A stretch of DNA of 24,886 bases from Pseudobutyrivibrio sp. (GTDB lineage Bacteria > Bacillota_A > Clostridia > Lachnospirales > Lachnospiraceae). Below the pieces are notes generated by a model. The model worked only from the letters and a program-made list of their open reading frames with translations, made no database searches and was not told the DNA's origin. Position 1 is the stretch's first letter, and each line of letters starts with the position of its first letter. The stretch lies in the NCBI GenBank assembly GCA_024691465.1, contig JAILNO010000239.1, forward strand, positions 1-24,886, read 5' to 3'. Positions 1 to 7,952 of this stretch are shown piece after piece. Position numbers and translations under genes: made by a program.

Positions 1-622
1 ACATAGGAAGACCACGGCCTACTAAATCGTCAGCCATGAAAAGTCTCATGTCCTTACCAATCTTACGGTGATCACGCTCCTTAGCCTCCTCAAGAAGTGC
101 AAGGTGCTCATCAAGCTGCTCCTGTGTAGGGAAGCATACACCGTATACACGGTTGAGTACCTGATTCTCGGCATCACCCTTCCAGTAAGCACCTGAATGC
201 TTAATAAGCTTGAAGTAGCGACACATCTTAACATTATCTACGTGTGGTCCACGGCAAAGATCAGTAAAATCACCCTGATCGTAGCATGAAATGGTCTGAG
301 TATTCTCATCCATATTATTAATAAGATCAATCTTATATGGGTCATCCTTGAACATCTCAAGAGCCTCAGACTTAGAAATCTCTCTACGATAGATCTTAGC
401 TCCAGTCTTAGCAACCTTCTTCATTTCCTTCTCGATCTTAGCAATGTCCTCATCAGTAAGCATAACATCGCCCAGATCCATATCGTAGTAGAATCCCTCT
501 TCTACAACTGGTCCAACCCAGAACTTAGCATCTGGATATAGGTGCTTAACTGCCTGTGCCATCATGTGTGCACATGAATGGTTGAGAGTGTTTAATGACT
601 CATCTTCTTTGAAATTAACCAT
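1..622 (-). CDS. thrS: Threonyl-tRNA synthetase, 5' part, no TGS domain
   Basis: Charges tRNA-Thr with threonine in the cytoplasm. About 207 N-terminal codons lie in the window; the catalytic core and anticodon domain are beyond the left edge. The protein starts MVNFKEDESL and enters the N2 editing domain at once: the HxxxH motif is at H15 and H19, followed later by DLCRGPHV and the family run EEAKERDHRKIGKDM. The roughly 60-residue N-terminal TGS domain of Bacillus or E. coli ThrS is absent. The start is firm: AAAGGAG lies just upstream and an in-frame TAA lies five codons before the ATG, so the domain is not merely mis-trimmed. A T-box leader precedes the gene, so threonine shortage should raise expression. 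Family assignment is certain; whether the missing domain matters is unknown. Confidence 0.96.
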   Translation of the reverse strand, partial: MVNFKEDESLNTLNHSCAHMMAQAVKHLYPDAKFWVGPVVEEGFYYDMDLGDVMLTDEDIAKIEKEMKKVAKTGAKIYRREISKSEALEMFKDDPYKIDLINNMDENTQTISCYDQGDFTDLCRGPHVDNVKMCRYFKLIKHSGAYWKGDAENQVLNRVYGVCFPTQEQLDEHLALLEEAKERDHRKIGKDMRLFMADDLVGRGLPM

Positions 623-659
623 GATTTTCTCCTTTTAACATAAAAATGATTTGTTACTA

Positions 660-955
660 CTAAGGGTGCAAAATAAAAAACCCTCAGGAATAGTCATCTG
701 GACTAATCCTAAGGGTATAAATCTCATATTTACACGGTTCCACCTTAGTGTTTCACTCATTTTTGTCTTTAACGGAACTACCCGGAGGCGCTTTGTCCAA
801 ATTGAATGGATTTCATCGCTCAGCTCAAGAATGGTGTTCATATGTATCTCCACTAGACGCTTCCAGCCTAGGCGCCCTCTCTCTTAGCTTCAGTACATAC
901 TACTGTTTCTGTCATCGCTTTTCGTGTCTTATCCTACCACAAAAAACCTCATTCT
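660..955 (-). promoter_or_regulatory. T-box leader of thrS
   Basis: This fills the 338-base gap upstream of thrS. On the minus strand the T-box core AAGGTGGAACCGTG is at 746-733, followed by a long terminator hairpin and the thrS ribosome site. Farther 5' are stem I landmarks: an AGAGAG stretch and a GGCTGGAAG distal-loop-like stretch near 870-885, then TGAACACCAT, in which ACC (835-833) is the probable threonine specifier codon and is followed by a purine. Uncharged tRNA-Thr would stabilise the antiterminator and permit readthrough into thrS. The T-box core and terminator are clear; exact 5' end and specifier choice are my reading of the fold. Confidence 0.92.
675..716 (-). terminator. T-box-controlled terminator before thrS
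   Basis: The stem pairs 716-707 with 689-680 (one mismatch) and extends through 705-701 with 695-691 around a five-base loop. Six T residues follow on the minus strand at 680-675. It sits between the T-box core and the thrS start, the expected place for the regulated terminator. Confidence 0.9.
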
Positions 956-960
956 ACAAG

Positions 961-1239
961 CTAAATTAAATAGCCTGCAGCTCTATTTGCCCATTCTAAT
1001 TCCCATTTGATTCTAACTCTCAGAATCTCAATCTGCTGATTGATAAGATTATTCATGGTGTCATCACTATCAGTCATCTGCTTCATAGTTTCCACAGAAT
1101 CATACATGCTCTCATACTGAGATACCTTATTCCTGTATTCATTCTTCAGTGATGATGGAACCATATCCTCTTTATATATAATCTCAGCCTTACTATGTAT
1201 CTGAGCCACCTTGTTAAGTAAATCCTGTAAAGTATCCAT
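961..1239 (-). CDS. Small helical protein, unknown function
   Basis: A 92-residue protein starting MDTLQDLLNK. I do not recognise a family. It is rich in K, E, Q, N and M with few prolines, contains no cysteine, and has heptad-like spacing of leucine and isoleucine, so an all-helical or coiled-coil fold is likely; there is no signal peptide or membrane segment. An in-frame ATG three codons earlier (1248) overlaps the NUDIX stop codon, but the AAGGA site lies eight bases before the ATG at 1239 and directly against the earlier one, so I prefer 1239. It is the last gene of a VanZ-NUDIX-this gene run and ends right before the thrS leader. Confidence 0.7.
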   Translation of the reverse strand: MDTLQDLLNKVAQIHSKAEIIYKEDMVPSSLKNEYRNKVSQYESMYDSVETMKQMTDSDDTMNNLINQQIEILRVRIKWELEWANRAAGYLI

Positions 1240-1244
1240 TATAA

Positions 1245-1703
1245 TCATCCTTCAAATATAGTATCTATGAGATTATCTTCCTCGTCGTATATTAGCTTAA
1301 GGGAGAAGAAATCCTCTCTAGTATTAAGGAGATTAAGAAATGACCTGTCTCCCTCCCATAGATTGAGCTCCATAACCTGCTCTATATCAACCCATGTAAG
1401 CACGCCTTCATTACATTCTTCAATCATTTCTCCTGTGAAATCATCACTGGTAAAAAGTATAGCATGCTCCGTCTCTTTTCCCATAACAAAGGTAATATAG
1501 CCTCTAAGCCTAGCAGATACAAGTGTAAGCCCAGTCTCTTCATATACCTCACGCTTAACACAATCTAGAGGAGATTCCCCCTCTTCAATATGACCGCCTA
1601 CTCCTATATATTTGCCCGCATTAATATCCTCATGCTTCTTAACTCTGTGAAGCATGAGGTATTTGCCATCTCTAATTAAATAGCAAAGAGTTGTATATGT
1701 CAT
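1245..1703 (-). CDS. NUDIX hydrolase (MutT-like)
   Basis: A 152-residue pyrophosphohydrolase of nucleoside diphosphates linked to another moiety; an 8-oxo-dGTP-type role is typical for this MutT-like subgroup but not proven here. The NUDIX box is complete: G37, E43, then REVYEETGL at 51-59, which supplies the magnesium-binding glutamates. N-terminal strands (TTLCYLIRDGKYLMLHR) and a C-terminal WEGDRSFL-type segment fit MutT relatives. GAGGA precedes the start. The gene lies two bases after the VanZ-like gene, and its stop codon overlaps an alternative ATG of the next gene, so the three are probably co-transcribed. Confidence 0.9.
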   Translation of the reverse strand: MTYTTLCYLIRDGKYLMLHRVKKHEDINAGKYIGVGGHIEEGESPLDCVKREVYEETGLTLVSARLRGYITFVMGKETEHAILFTSDDFTGEMIEECNEGVLTWVDIEQVMELNLWEGDRSFLNLLNTREDFFSLKLIYDEEDNLIDTIFEG

Positions 1704-1705
1704 GT

Positions 1706-2257
1706 CTATCCTCTATTACTTGATTTAATAGTTGATGCAATCCACCTGATTCCGAAATAAATAATAGCGCCAATAACAACTCCAGATGTATTCAAAATCA
1801 AATCGTCCACATCACTACATCTACTATAAAATAATAGCTGAGTTATTTCTATACAAAGAGAGAATAATCCTCCAGCTAATATTGTTTTACCTAAACTATC
1901 AAGCTTCTTAAAACATATAGGCCATACGATTCCAACAGGTATGAACATGGTGATATTGCCTATAATATTCATCTGCCAACCATCATATACTTCAAACAAA
2001 CGTACAATAGGAATCAGATTAACCTTAGGTGGAATAATCTTAGAAACATCGAACTGTAAAGTATCAATATGTCCATTCACATGGTGCCAAGGGAAATATA
2101 CAATCCTAGATATTACAATGATACATATATAGACCATGAGTAACTTAAGCTCTTGTAAAGGCCTAAACTCTTGCCTCTTTATTCCAAGGACTACTCTTAT
2201 GATAATCCAAACAATAGTGATGAATGTTAGCATCTGCCAATAAGTGATCTCTAGCAT
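1706..2257 (-). CDS. VanZ-like membrane protein
   Basis: A 183-residue integral membrane protein of the VanZ-like family. Hydrophobic segments lie near 8-26, 39-56, 96-116, 125-145 and 155-174. Family landmarks are visible: NLIPIVRLFE, then GNITMFIPVGIVWP, then the polar run EITQLLFYSRCSDVDDLILNT with its acidic cluster ahead of the last membrane segment. VanZ itself gives low-level teicoplanin resistance in enterococci, but most chromosomal relatives have no known role, so resistance should not be inferred. The start has an AAGGAG site and the NUDIX gene follows after two bases. Confidence 0.88.
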   Translation of the reverse strand: MLEITYWQMLTFITIVWIIIRVVLGIKRQEFRPLQELKLLMVYICIIVISRIVYFPWHHVNGHIDTLQFDVSKIIPPKVNLIPIVRLFEVYDGWQMNIIGNITMFIPVGIVWPICFKKLDSLGKTILAGGLFSLCIEITQLLFYSRCSDVDDLILNTSGVVIGAIIYFGIRWIASTIKSSNRG

Positions 2258-2327
2258 ATTTTCTCCTTTTTAATCCATTGATAAACAACCAGCTAAAATA
2301 ATACTCTATTTTTAGATTTTGATTATT

Positions 2328-2365
2328 ATTCAGCTTTGTCAATCATACATTGATTTAAGCTGAAT
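2328..2365. repeat. Hairpin-forming inverted repeat between comEC and VanZ gene
   Basis: ATTCAGCTT (2328-2336) pairs with AAGCTGAAT (2357-2365), and inside the loop TCAAT (2339-2343) pairs with ATTGA (2349-2353). Neither strand has a T-run after the stem, so it is not a standard terminator. On the minus strand it contains a perfect TTGACA (2342-2337), a possible -35 element for the VanZ gene, though no good -10 lies 17 bases on. It may act as a weak comEC terminator or an operator. Confidence 0.5.
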
Positions 2366-2382
2366 GGCAAGCTAATAATTGC

Positions 2383-4698
2383 TTAATTGATAAAAAGGTC
2401 CACCTCATCCATCTGCGCCCTAATTCTTCCAGAATACATAGTGTAATAAATACTACCTGCGGAAGCCTCCAGTCTATCTATAGCTTCCTTAGATGGATGA
2501 CCATAATTGTTCTTCTTGGCACAGCTAATTACTGCCACATCAGGCTTAAGAGTACTTAAGAACACTTCATCAGAAGAATATCTGCTACCATGATGACTAA
2601 CCTTAAGTAAGTCTACATGGCCTACGAGACCTGATTCTGCTATAATCCTCTCCTGCTCTTGTCCTAAATCTCCTCCGAAGAAACCACTATAATCTACACA
2701 TCCGTCCAGATTCTTATCATATTCCATTAGAAGAGAAAGTGACAAAGCATTGATATCATCAGATGAATATCCAGGCCCTGGGAAGATGCACTTGAAAGTC
2801 AAATGCTTGGTGCCACATTCATCTCCCTTTTTCATATAAATAATATCTGTTCCGTTAATATCAGCCAGATTAAGCAGTTCACTAAGTGATTCCTGAGGCA
2901 TAATCTCAGATGAGAGAACTATATACTTCACTCTATATCCCTCCTCAAGCAGTTCCATTAAACCTGATACGTGGTCCATATCCATATGACTGACGAACCA
3001 ATAATCAATAGATGCTACGCCCTTATACTTAAGAAATGGCAATATAGTATACTTGCCAACCGCATCTGAGGATGTACTTCCTCCATCTATGAAAAAGTTA
3101 ACTCCATCCCCCGAGCTTACATATATTCCATCACCCTGGCCCACGTCTATTATATTCACTTCAAACCTATGGCCTACAGGAGCAAGCCAAAGAGCTTCTA
3201 TAATAACAAAACCTACTAAAGTTAAGACAATCTCCTTCCTAATGGACATCAAGTCCTTTCTAGGATTCGTATCCTTTCTACTATTCTTATTAAGAACATC
3301 CCTACCATGAATCAAGGCAAGTACAATTGCGAAATAAATAAACGTATATACGATACCCTTATGCCCGACTATAATCCTAGATTTAGGTAATCTTGCAAAC
3401 ATACTGGCTATCATTTCAAAGAAATAAATAATGAAATGACAGGGTAATAGGAATACCCTAGCTGCCATCAGGTAGAACAACCCCACCACTCCGCCTATCA
3501 ATCCAAGTACTAGAATCACTGGCATAAGCGGCAGTATAAATATATTAATAACTACAGAATATAGTGGCAGCTCACGATAAAATGCAGTCACAATAGGAAT
3601 CATGGCAATATTAATTCCTATAGAAAAAATAACACTAGAAACAAGATGTTCTACACCCTTCCTAGGCAGTGATTTCTTATTAACTTGCTTGAAGCCGTCA
3701 TCTGATTTCTGTAGGCTCAATCTAATCCTACAGTAGTCCCCGTACTTCTTATTAAAAGGAATAGCCACATAATATATGCCAAGCATCGCTCCAAATGAAA
3801 ATAAAAAGCTTACGTTCTTAATATATAGTGAGTTAAATATAAGCAATATATCAGCAAGCAAACACAGTGACGTAAGGAAATCATAAGTCTCTCCTGTAAT
3901 ATCTGCCAGCATAAGCACTAAGAACATACCTATTGCCCTGGTAGAAGACACACTACCTCCTGTGAGCATTCCATAGAATATAGCAATTAGTCCAGCCAAG
4001 GTACCACTGATAGCAAAGCTTACTCCTCTTCTTCTAAGTATCTTATAGAAAGCCATGCAAATAATTGATACGTGCAATCCAGACACTGCCAGCACATGGG
4101 CCACACCAACTAATTGAAACAGTTCCTTAAGATCTCCTAGAAGCTCACTCTTGTTGCCGATAGCCACACTTGAGAGGAAGCCCGCCTCCTCATTAGGTAA
4201 CACCTCTTGATACACCCTAGATATCCCCTTGTTGATTCTATAAAGCATATCAGAAGTATATGGAAATCTAGTCTCACAGCTTAGCACAGATGGGCTCTCT
4301 AATTTAAAAAACAGTCCTAATGAATAGTAATACTCTTTCTCATTAAAACCGCCCTCATTTCTAGCTTCTGTAAAAAGTGACGCCGTTCCTTTAATATTTA
4401 ATTTACTATGGTTGGGAATCGAATCTGAATCGTATTTGAAAATAAAAGAAGTATTAGTTAAGGTACCTGTAGATAGGCTCACCTTACTATTCTTGACAAA
4501 ATAAATTGTCTTGTCATTTTTGATTTCCTTATGATATATCTCGCCCGAAGCGTACACCATCTCCCCTATAGAAAGATTATGCTCTACCGCCTCTGCTTCC
4601 GCATACACCCCTAGGATATCCCAGGGGCTATATGCACTTAAAACAATAGCAAAAATAACTAACAAGGAAATCTTACAAAGTCTGCGACCTTGAAACAT
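2383..4698 (-). CDS. comEC: ComEC/Rec2 DNA-uptake channel protein
   Basis: A 771-residue membrane protein that in naturally competent bacteria carries single-stranded DNA through the cytoplasmic membrane. Order seen: an N-terminal hydrophobic segment (8-22), an OB-like DUF4131 region (about 40-145), the multi-membrane Competence domain (about 165-465) with the diagnostic HVLAVSGLHVS at 201-211, then a C-terminal metallo-beta-lactamase-type domain (about 510-771) with NIIDVGQGDG, GGS and the metal-binding HMDMDH at 571-576, followed by SHHGS. Length and domain set are complete and suggest a functional protein. AAGGAGG precedes the start. It closes the comEA-regulator-kinase-GerMN-comEC cluster, 29 bases after the lipoprotein gene. 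Whether the organism is transformable cannot be told from this. Confidence 0.95.
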   Translation of the reverse strand: MFQGRRLCKISLLVIFAIVLSAYSPWDILGVYAEAEAVEHNLSIGEMVYASGEIYHKEIKNDKTIYFVKNSKVSLSTGTLTNTSFIFKYDSDSIPNHSKLNIKGTASLFTEARNEGGFNEKEYYYSLGLFFKLESPSVLSCETRFPYTSDMLYRINKGISRVYQEVLPNEEAGFLSSVAIGNKSELLGDLKELFQLVGVAHVLAVSGLHVSIICMAFYKILRRRGVSFAISGTLAGLIAIFYGMLTGGSVSSTRAIGMFLVLMLADITGETYDFLTSLCLLADILLIFNSLYIKNVSFLFSFGAMLGIYYVAIPFNKKYGDYCRIRLSLQKSDDGFKQVNKKSLPRKGVEHLVSSVIFSIGINIAMIPIVTAFYRELPLYSVVINIFILPLMPVILVLGLIGGVVGLFYLMAARVFLLPCHFIIYFFEMIASMFARLPKSRIIVGHKGIVYTFIYFAIVLALIHGRDVLNKNSRKDTNPRKDLMSIRKEIVLTLVGFVIIEALWLAPVGHRFEVNIIDVGQGDGIYVSSGDGVNFFIDGGSTSSDAVGKYTILPFLKYKGVASIDYWFVSHMDMDHVSGLMELLEEGYRVKYIVLSSEIMPQESLSELLNLADINGTDIIYMKKGDECGTKHLTFKCIFPGPGYSSDDINALSLSLLMEYDKNLDGCVDYSGFFGGDLGQEQERIIAESGLVGHVDLLKVSHHGSRYSSDEVFLSTLKPDVAVISCAKKNNYGHPSKEAIDRLEASAGSIYYTMYSGRIRAQMDEVDLFIN

Positions 4699-4727
4699 AT
4701 ATCCTCCTTGTATATAGCATTAATAAA

Positions 4728-5780
4728 CTACTCTGTAGTAGTATCCTCTGTGGTGTCACCAGCCTCTGTTTCGATAGTGATTTCCACATCAGTATCGTCA
4801 ATTATCTCGCTCTCTGACTCTACATCATTGTCATCTAAGTATTCATCCTCAACTTCGTCATCATCTGTAATGGCATTGATAATATCTTCATTGCGAGAGA
4901 TGGCTGAAGAAAGATCCACATCCACATTAGAAATATGTGGAGTCTCACCATCCACAAGAATCTGAACCTTCTTAATATTATCAAGCTCTGTGAGAGAATT
5001 GACTATAGAATATACTGTAACATTCTCAGTGACACCTGTAACAGTGCTCTCAATTGCAGAATCAAAATTAACTATACATACGCCATTATCGGATACACTG
5101 ATAGAATTAAGCTTGGTACCACTAGGTAATGCAGCTAATAATTCAGCAGACTTAGGTCCCTTCAGAAGCTGATCAATAACCACCTTCTCTATTGATACAT
5201 TACGTGAGTAGTACACTTCTCTTGTCTCAGCAACAGTGGACATACCATCTGCACTGGCAAAATATAGAGTAAGATTGTAAGAAAGAAGCGAATCTGTCTC
5301 CTGACCGAAATCCTCTATAAAAGTATCCGAAGTCATAGCACCTACATTCTCACCATTAGCATCTAAAAGCGGTGAATCATTGACGTATATAGATACTGAA
5401 TCCACTCCCTTAATCTGAGCTAAAGTCTTAACAATAGCTGCTCTGACAAGAATCTCAGTGTAGATATCTAAGGCCTCATAATCTCCCACTAAATATAATG
5501 TGAGACTGCCGTCAGTAAGCTCCCAGCTCTTCACTGAAACACCCGATGGAATGGTATTAATATAATCAATATCATCCGATGATTCTGTAAGCTGCTCTAG
5601 AGCTTCCTTAACCATATCCGATGCATCGTCATTTTTAAACTTATAATCAACCGGAACCAGACCTGCCTTGTCTGAATCTAAGTAATATATCTTGCCATCT
5701 GACTTGCTAACTTCCTTCTGGCAACCTAACATTACAAAGGACAGCACTAGAATAAGCATAATACTGAGTATCTTCTTCAT
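4728..5780 (-). CDS. Tandem GerMN-domain lipoprotein
   Basis: A 350-residue predicted lipoprotein: a basic-hydrophobic leader ends in the lipobox VMLGC, making Cys20 the lipidated residue. Two GerMN-type repeats follow, about 35-150 and 168-290; the second has the usual pattern of strands, IEKVVIDQLLKGP, ALPSGTKLNSISVSDNG and a helix ending in the LVDGE strand. The last 50 or so residues are an acidic, D/E/T-rich tail that looks disordered. GerMN domains occur in spore germination protein GerM and in actinobacterial LpqB, which works with the MtrAB two-component pair. Here the stop of the kinase overlaps this start (TAATG), so a sensor-accessory role outside the membrane is a reasonable inference. 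Confidence 0.88.
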   Translation of the reverse strand: MKKILSIMLILVLSFVMLGCQKEVSKSDGKIYYLDSDKAGLVPVDYKFKNDDASDMVKEALEQLTESSDDIDYINTIPSGVSVKSWELTDGSLTLYLVGDYEALDIYTEILVRAAIVKTLAQIKGVDSVSIYVNDSPLLDANGENVGAMTSDTFIEDFGQETDSLLSYNLTLYFASADGMSTVAETREVYYSRNVSIEKVVIDQLLKGPKSAELLAALPSGTKLNSISVSDNGVCIVNFDSAIESTVTGVTENVTVYSIVNSLTELDNIKKVQILVDGETPHISNVDVDLSSAISRNEDIINAITDDDEVEDEYLDDNDVESESEIIDDTDVEITIETEAGDTTEDTTTE

Positions 5781-7216
5781 TAGTGCACCTCCTTCTCAAT
5801 GTAGTTAAGAGGAATGCGCACATCGAAGGTTGAGCCTTCCCCTAGCTTAGATCTAACCTTAATCTCACCGTTATGCATAGTGATGGCACTCTTGGTGATA
5901 GCAAGACCTAGTCCTGTACCGCCTATCTCTCTAGAATGAGACTTGTCAGCTCTGTAGAATCTATCGAAAATATGCTCCACAGAATCCTCTGGAATACCCA
6001 GTCCATTATCCTCTACCTTAATATAGAAGAACTGATGATCCGAGTTGAGTGAGATATGAACGAAACCGCCCTCATTATTATACTTAATTGCATTCTCAAC
6101 TAAGTTAGTAATTACAAGAGTAAACTTAACCTCATCCACCTCAGCAACCACTGGTCTGAAAGACTCATATACCACCTCTATATCTGCCTTCTCAGCGATA
6201 GGCTTAAGTCGCTTAAGAATATGTTCGATTAATTCGTTTATATTAACTGCAGATACATTAATCTGAGCGCCGCTCTTATCCATTCTAACTAAACTAAGTA
6301 GATCGTTGATTATCTTAGTCTCTCTGTCAATCTCATCTCCAATATCAAGCATGAATTCCTTATACATCTCAATAGGTACATCCTCAGAGCCATTTAAAGA
6401 ATCAGCAAGTACCTTCATGGAGGTAAGTGGTGTCTTAAGCTCATGCGACACGTTAGAAACAAACTCCTGTCTAGACTCGTCAATAGAGTGAAGCTTGCCT
6501 ATTACCTCATTAAACTTGCCTGTGATATCCTGCAATTCCATAAATGAATCTTCCTCAGGAAGCTCACTGGTATAGTCCTTAATAATGTCATCCAATGACT
6601 TAGAGACACGCTTAAGTGGACTAGAAAAATGTATATAAGAAAATACAGATACTAAAAGTGTAACAAGAAATACTATAACTGTTCCTATAAGCATGTAGGA
6701 TGCAAAAGTATCCTCATTGACAGCAAGGTAATCCATGGACTTGTTAATAACAAGTACACCTACAGTATCTCCTGATGAGTTGGTAAGGGGAACTGTAACA
6801 ATAAGATATTTAGTTATTTTGTCATAATAGTAAAGAGACTGCCCCTGCATAGAATATATGATATTCTCCCAGATGATAGTCTTGCCTATATCTGCCGAAA
6901 AAGAATCTCTAACTATATTAAGAGCAGAATTAACTATAAGGATACGTCCATTATAGCTATCTGCCACTGACTTAAGTTCATTATCTAATAGGGAATTGTC
7001 CTCTCCAGTAAGATATCCACTGGTAACTATCTGATTGTTATAAGATACTGCCTGCGCCATTAGATTAGTGGCGTCAGTATGAATAGAGGTATTCTCGTAT
7101 GCTCGCAAAGAAATAGGCACACAAACCCCAAAGGGAATGATGCCTACACATAGAATAATGAGGGCGATTTTGACGCCCATACCATGTAATAAATTCTGAC
7201 CAAATTTCTTCTTCAT
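5780..7216 (-). CDS. Sensor histidine kinase, PhoR/MtrB-like
   Basis: A 478-residue membrane kinase that should phosphorylate the regulator encoded just upstream. From the preferred start: membrane segment 15-37, an extracytoplasmic sensor domain of about 135 residues (38-172) with a Cache/PAS-like look, membrane segment 173-195, a HAMP-like linker (196-250), the H-box FVSNVSHELKTPLTS with phospho-accepting H258, then N box (LVENAIKYN), G1 (DNGLGIPE), F box (FDRFYRADKS) and G2 (GGTGLGLAI). An in-frame GTG at 7255 would add 13 residues and overlap the regulator by 28 bases; the ATG at 7216 lies 11 bases after the regulator stop and joins naturally to a leader, so I chose it. Its signal is unknown. 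Confidence 0.94.
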   Translation of the reverse strand: MKKKFGQNLLHGMGVKIALIILCVGIIPFGVCVPISLRAYENTSIHTDATNLMAQAVSYNNQIVTSGYLTGEDNSLLDNELKSVADSYNGRILIVNSALNIVRDSFSADIGKTIIWENIIYSMQGQSLYYYDKITKYLIVTVPLTNSSGDTVGVLVINKSMDYLAVNEDTFASYMLIGTVIVFLVTLLVSVFSYIHFSSPLKRVSKSLDDIIKDYTSELPEEDSFMELQDITGKFNEVIGKLHSIDESRQEFVSNVSHELKTPLTSMKVLADSLNGSEDVPIEMYKEFMLDIGDEIDRETKIINDLLSLVRMDKSGAQINVSAVNINELIEHILKRLKPIAEKADIEVVYESFRPVVAEVDEVKFTLVITNLVENAIKYNNEGGFVHISLNSDHQFFYIKVEDNGLGIPEDSVEHIFDRFYRADKSHSREIGGTGLGLAITKSAITMHNGEIKVRSKLGEGSTFDVRIPLNYIEKEVH

Positions 7217-7227
7217 TACAACACTCT

Positions 7228-7926
7228 CTACATATAATAGTATCCTACGCCCCACTTAGTACGCACGTACTTAGGCTCCTTAGGATTAGGCTCGATTTTC
7301 TCTCTCAGACGTCTCACATGTACATCAACTGTCCTCTCATCACCTGGATAATCAGCACCCCATATAGTATGGAGCAAATCCTCTCTAGAGAAGACCTTCT
7401 TAGGATTCGTAACTAAGAGTAGAAGCATATCGAATTCCTTAGATGTAAGGTTGTATTCAGTACCAAGAATCGTTAGTCTACGATTACTCTTATCAAGGAC
7501 TAAGTCGCCATTCTCAACAATATTCTCCTCAGCTCTGTGGTCTGAAGCCACTGGCTGTCCTAGAGAAGCTCGTCTCATAATGGCTTTAATTCTGGCTTTT
7601 ACCTCAAGGATATTGAAAGGCTTAGTAATGTAGTCATCAGCGCCATACTCAAGGCCTAAGATCTTATCCATATCATCACCCTTAGCTGTAAGCATGACGA
7701 TAGGAACATTAGAGAACTCTCTAATATTCTGACATACCTCGAATCCATCCAGCTTAGGAAGCATTACATCTAGAAGAATCATATCATAGGTATTAGCAGT
7801 AGCTAGATCAAGTGCCTCCTGTCCATCATAAGCACAGTCTACCTCCATACCATCCTGTTCAAGTGAAAATCTGATTCCCTTGACAATAAGCTTCTCATCG
7901 TCAACTACTAAAACTTTCTTAGCCAT
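7228..7926 (-). CDS. OmpR/PhoP-family response regulator
   Basis: A 232-residue DNA-binding regulator. The receiver domain (1-120) has the acidic pair VVDDE at 7-11, the phosphorylation site D53 in ILLDVMLPKLDGFEV, T80 in VMLTAK and K102 in YITKPF. The C-terminal winged helix (about 135-232) contains LTSKEFDMLLLL and the recognition region DERTVDVHVRRLREKIE, ending GVGYYYM. All key residues are present. It lies 26 bases after comEA with a GAGGA ribosome site and is followed by its kinase. Given the neighbours, envelope or competence control is possible, but its targets cannot be read from the sequence. Confidence 0.95.
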   Translation of the reverse strand: MAKKVLVVDDEKLIVKGIRFSLEQDGMEVDCAYDGQEALDLATANTYDMILLDVMLPKLDGFEVCQNIREFSNVPIVMLTAKGDDMDKILGLEYGADDYITKPFNILEVKARIKAIMRRASLGQPVASDHRAEENIVENGDLVLDKSNRRLTILGTEYNLTSKEFDMLLLLVTNPKKVFSREDLLHTIWGADYPGDERTVDVHVRRLREKIEPNPKEPKYVRTKWGVGYYYM

Positions 7927-7952
7927 AACAATCCTCTAATTAATATTATTCT

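Noticed and set aside
954..959. TTGTAG-17-TAGGAT as the thrS promoter
   Set aside because: Only half of the -35 matches and the position relative to the T-box 5' end is uncertain, so it is not listed as a feature.
635..969. Several 70-80 codon open frames on both strands upstream of thrS
   Set aside because: They fall in the T-box leader and terminator; none has a convincing start site or protein character.
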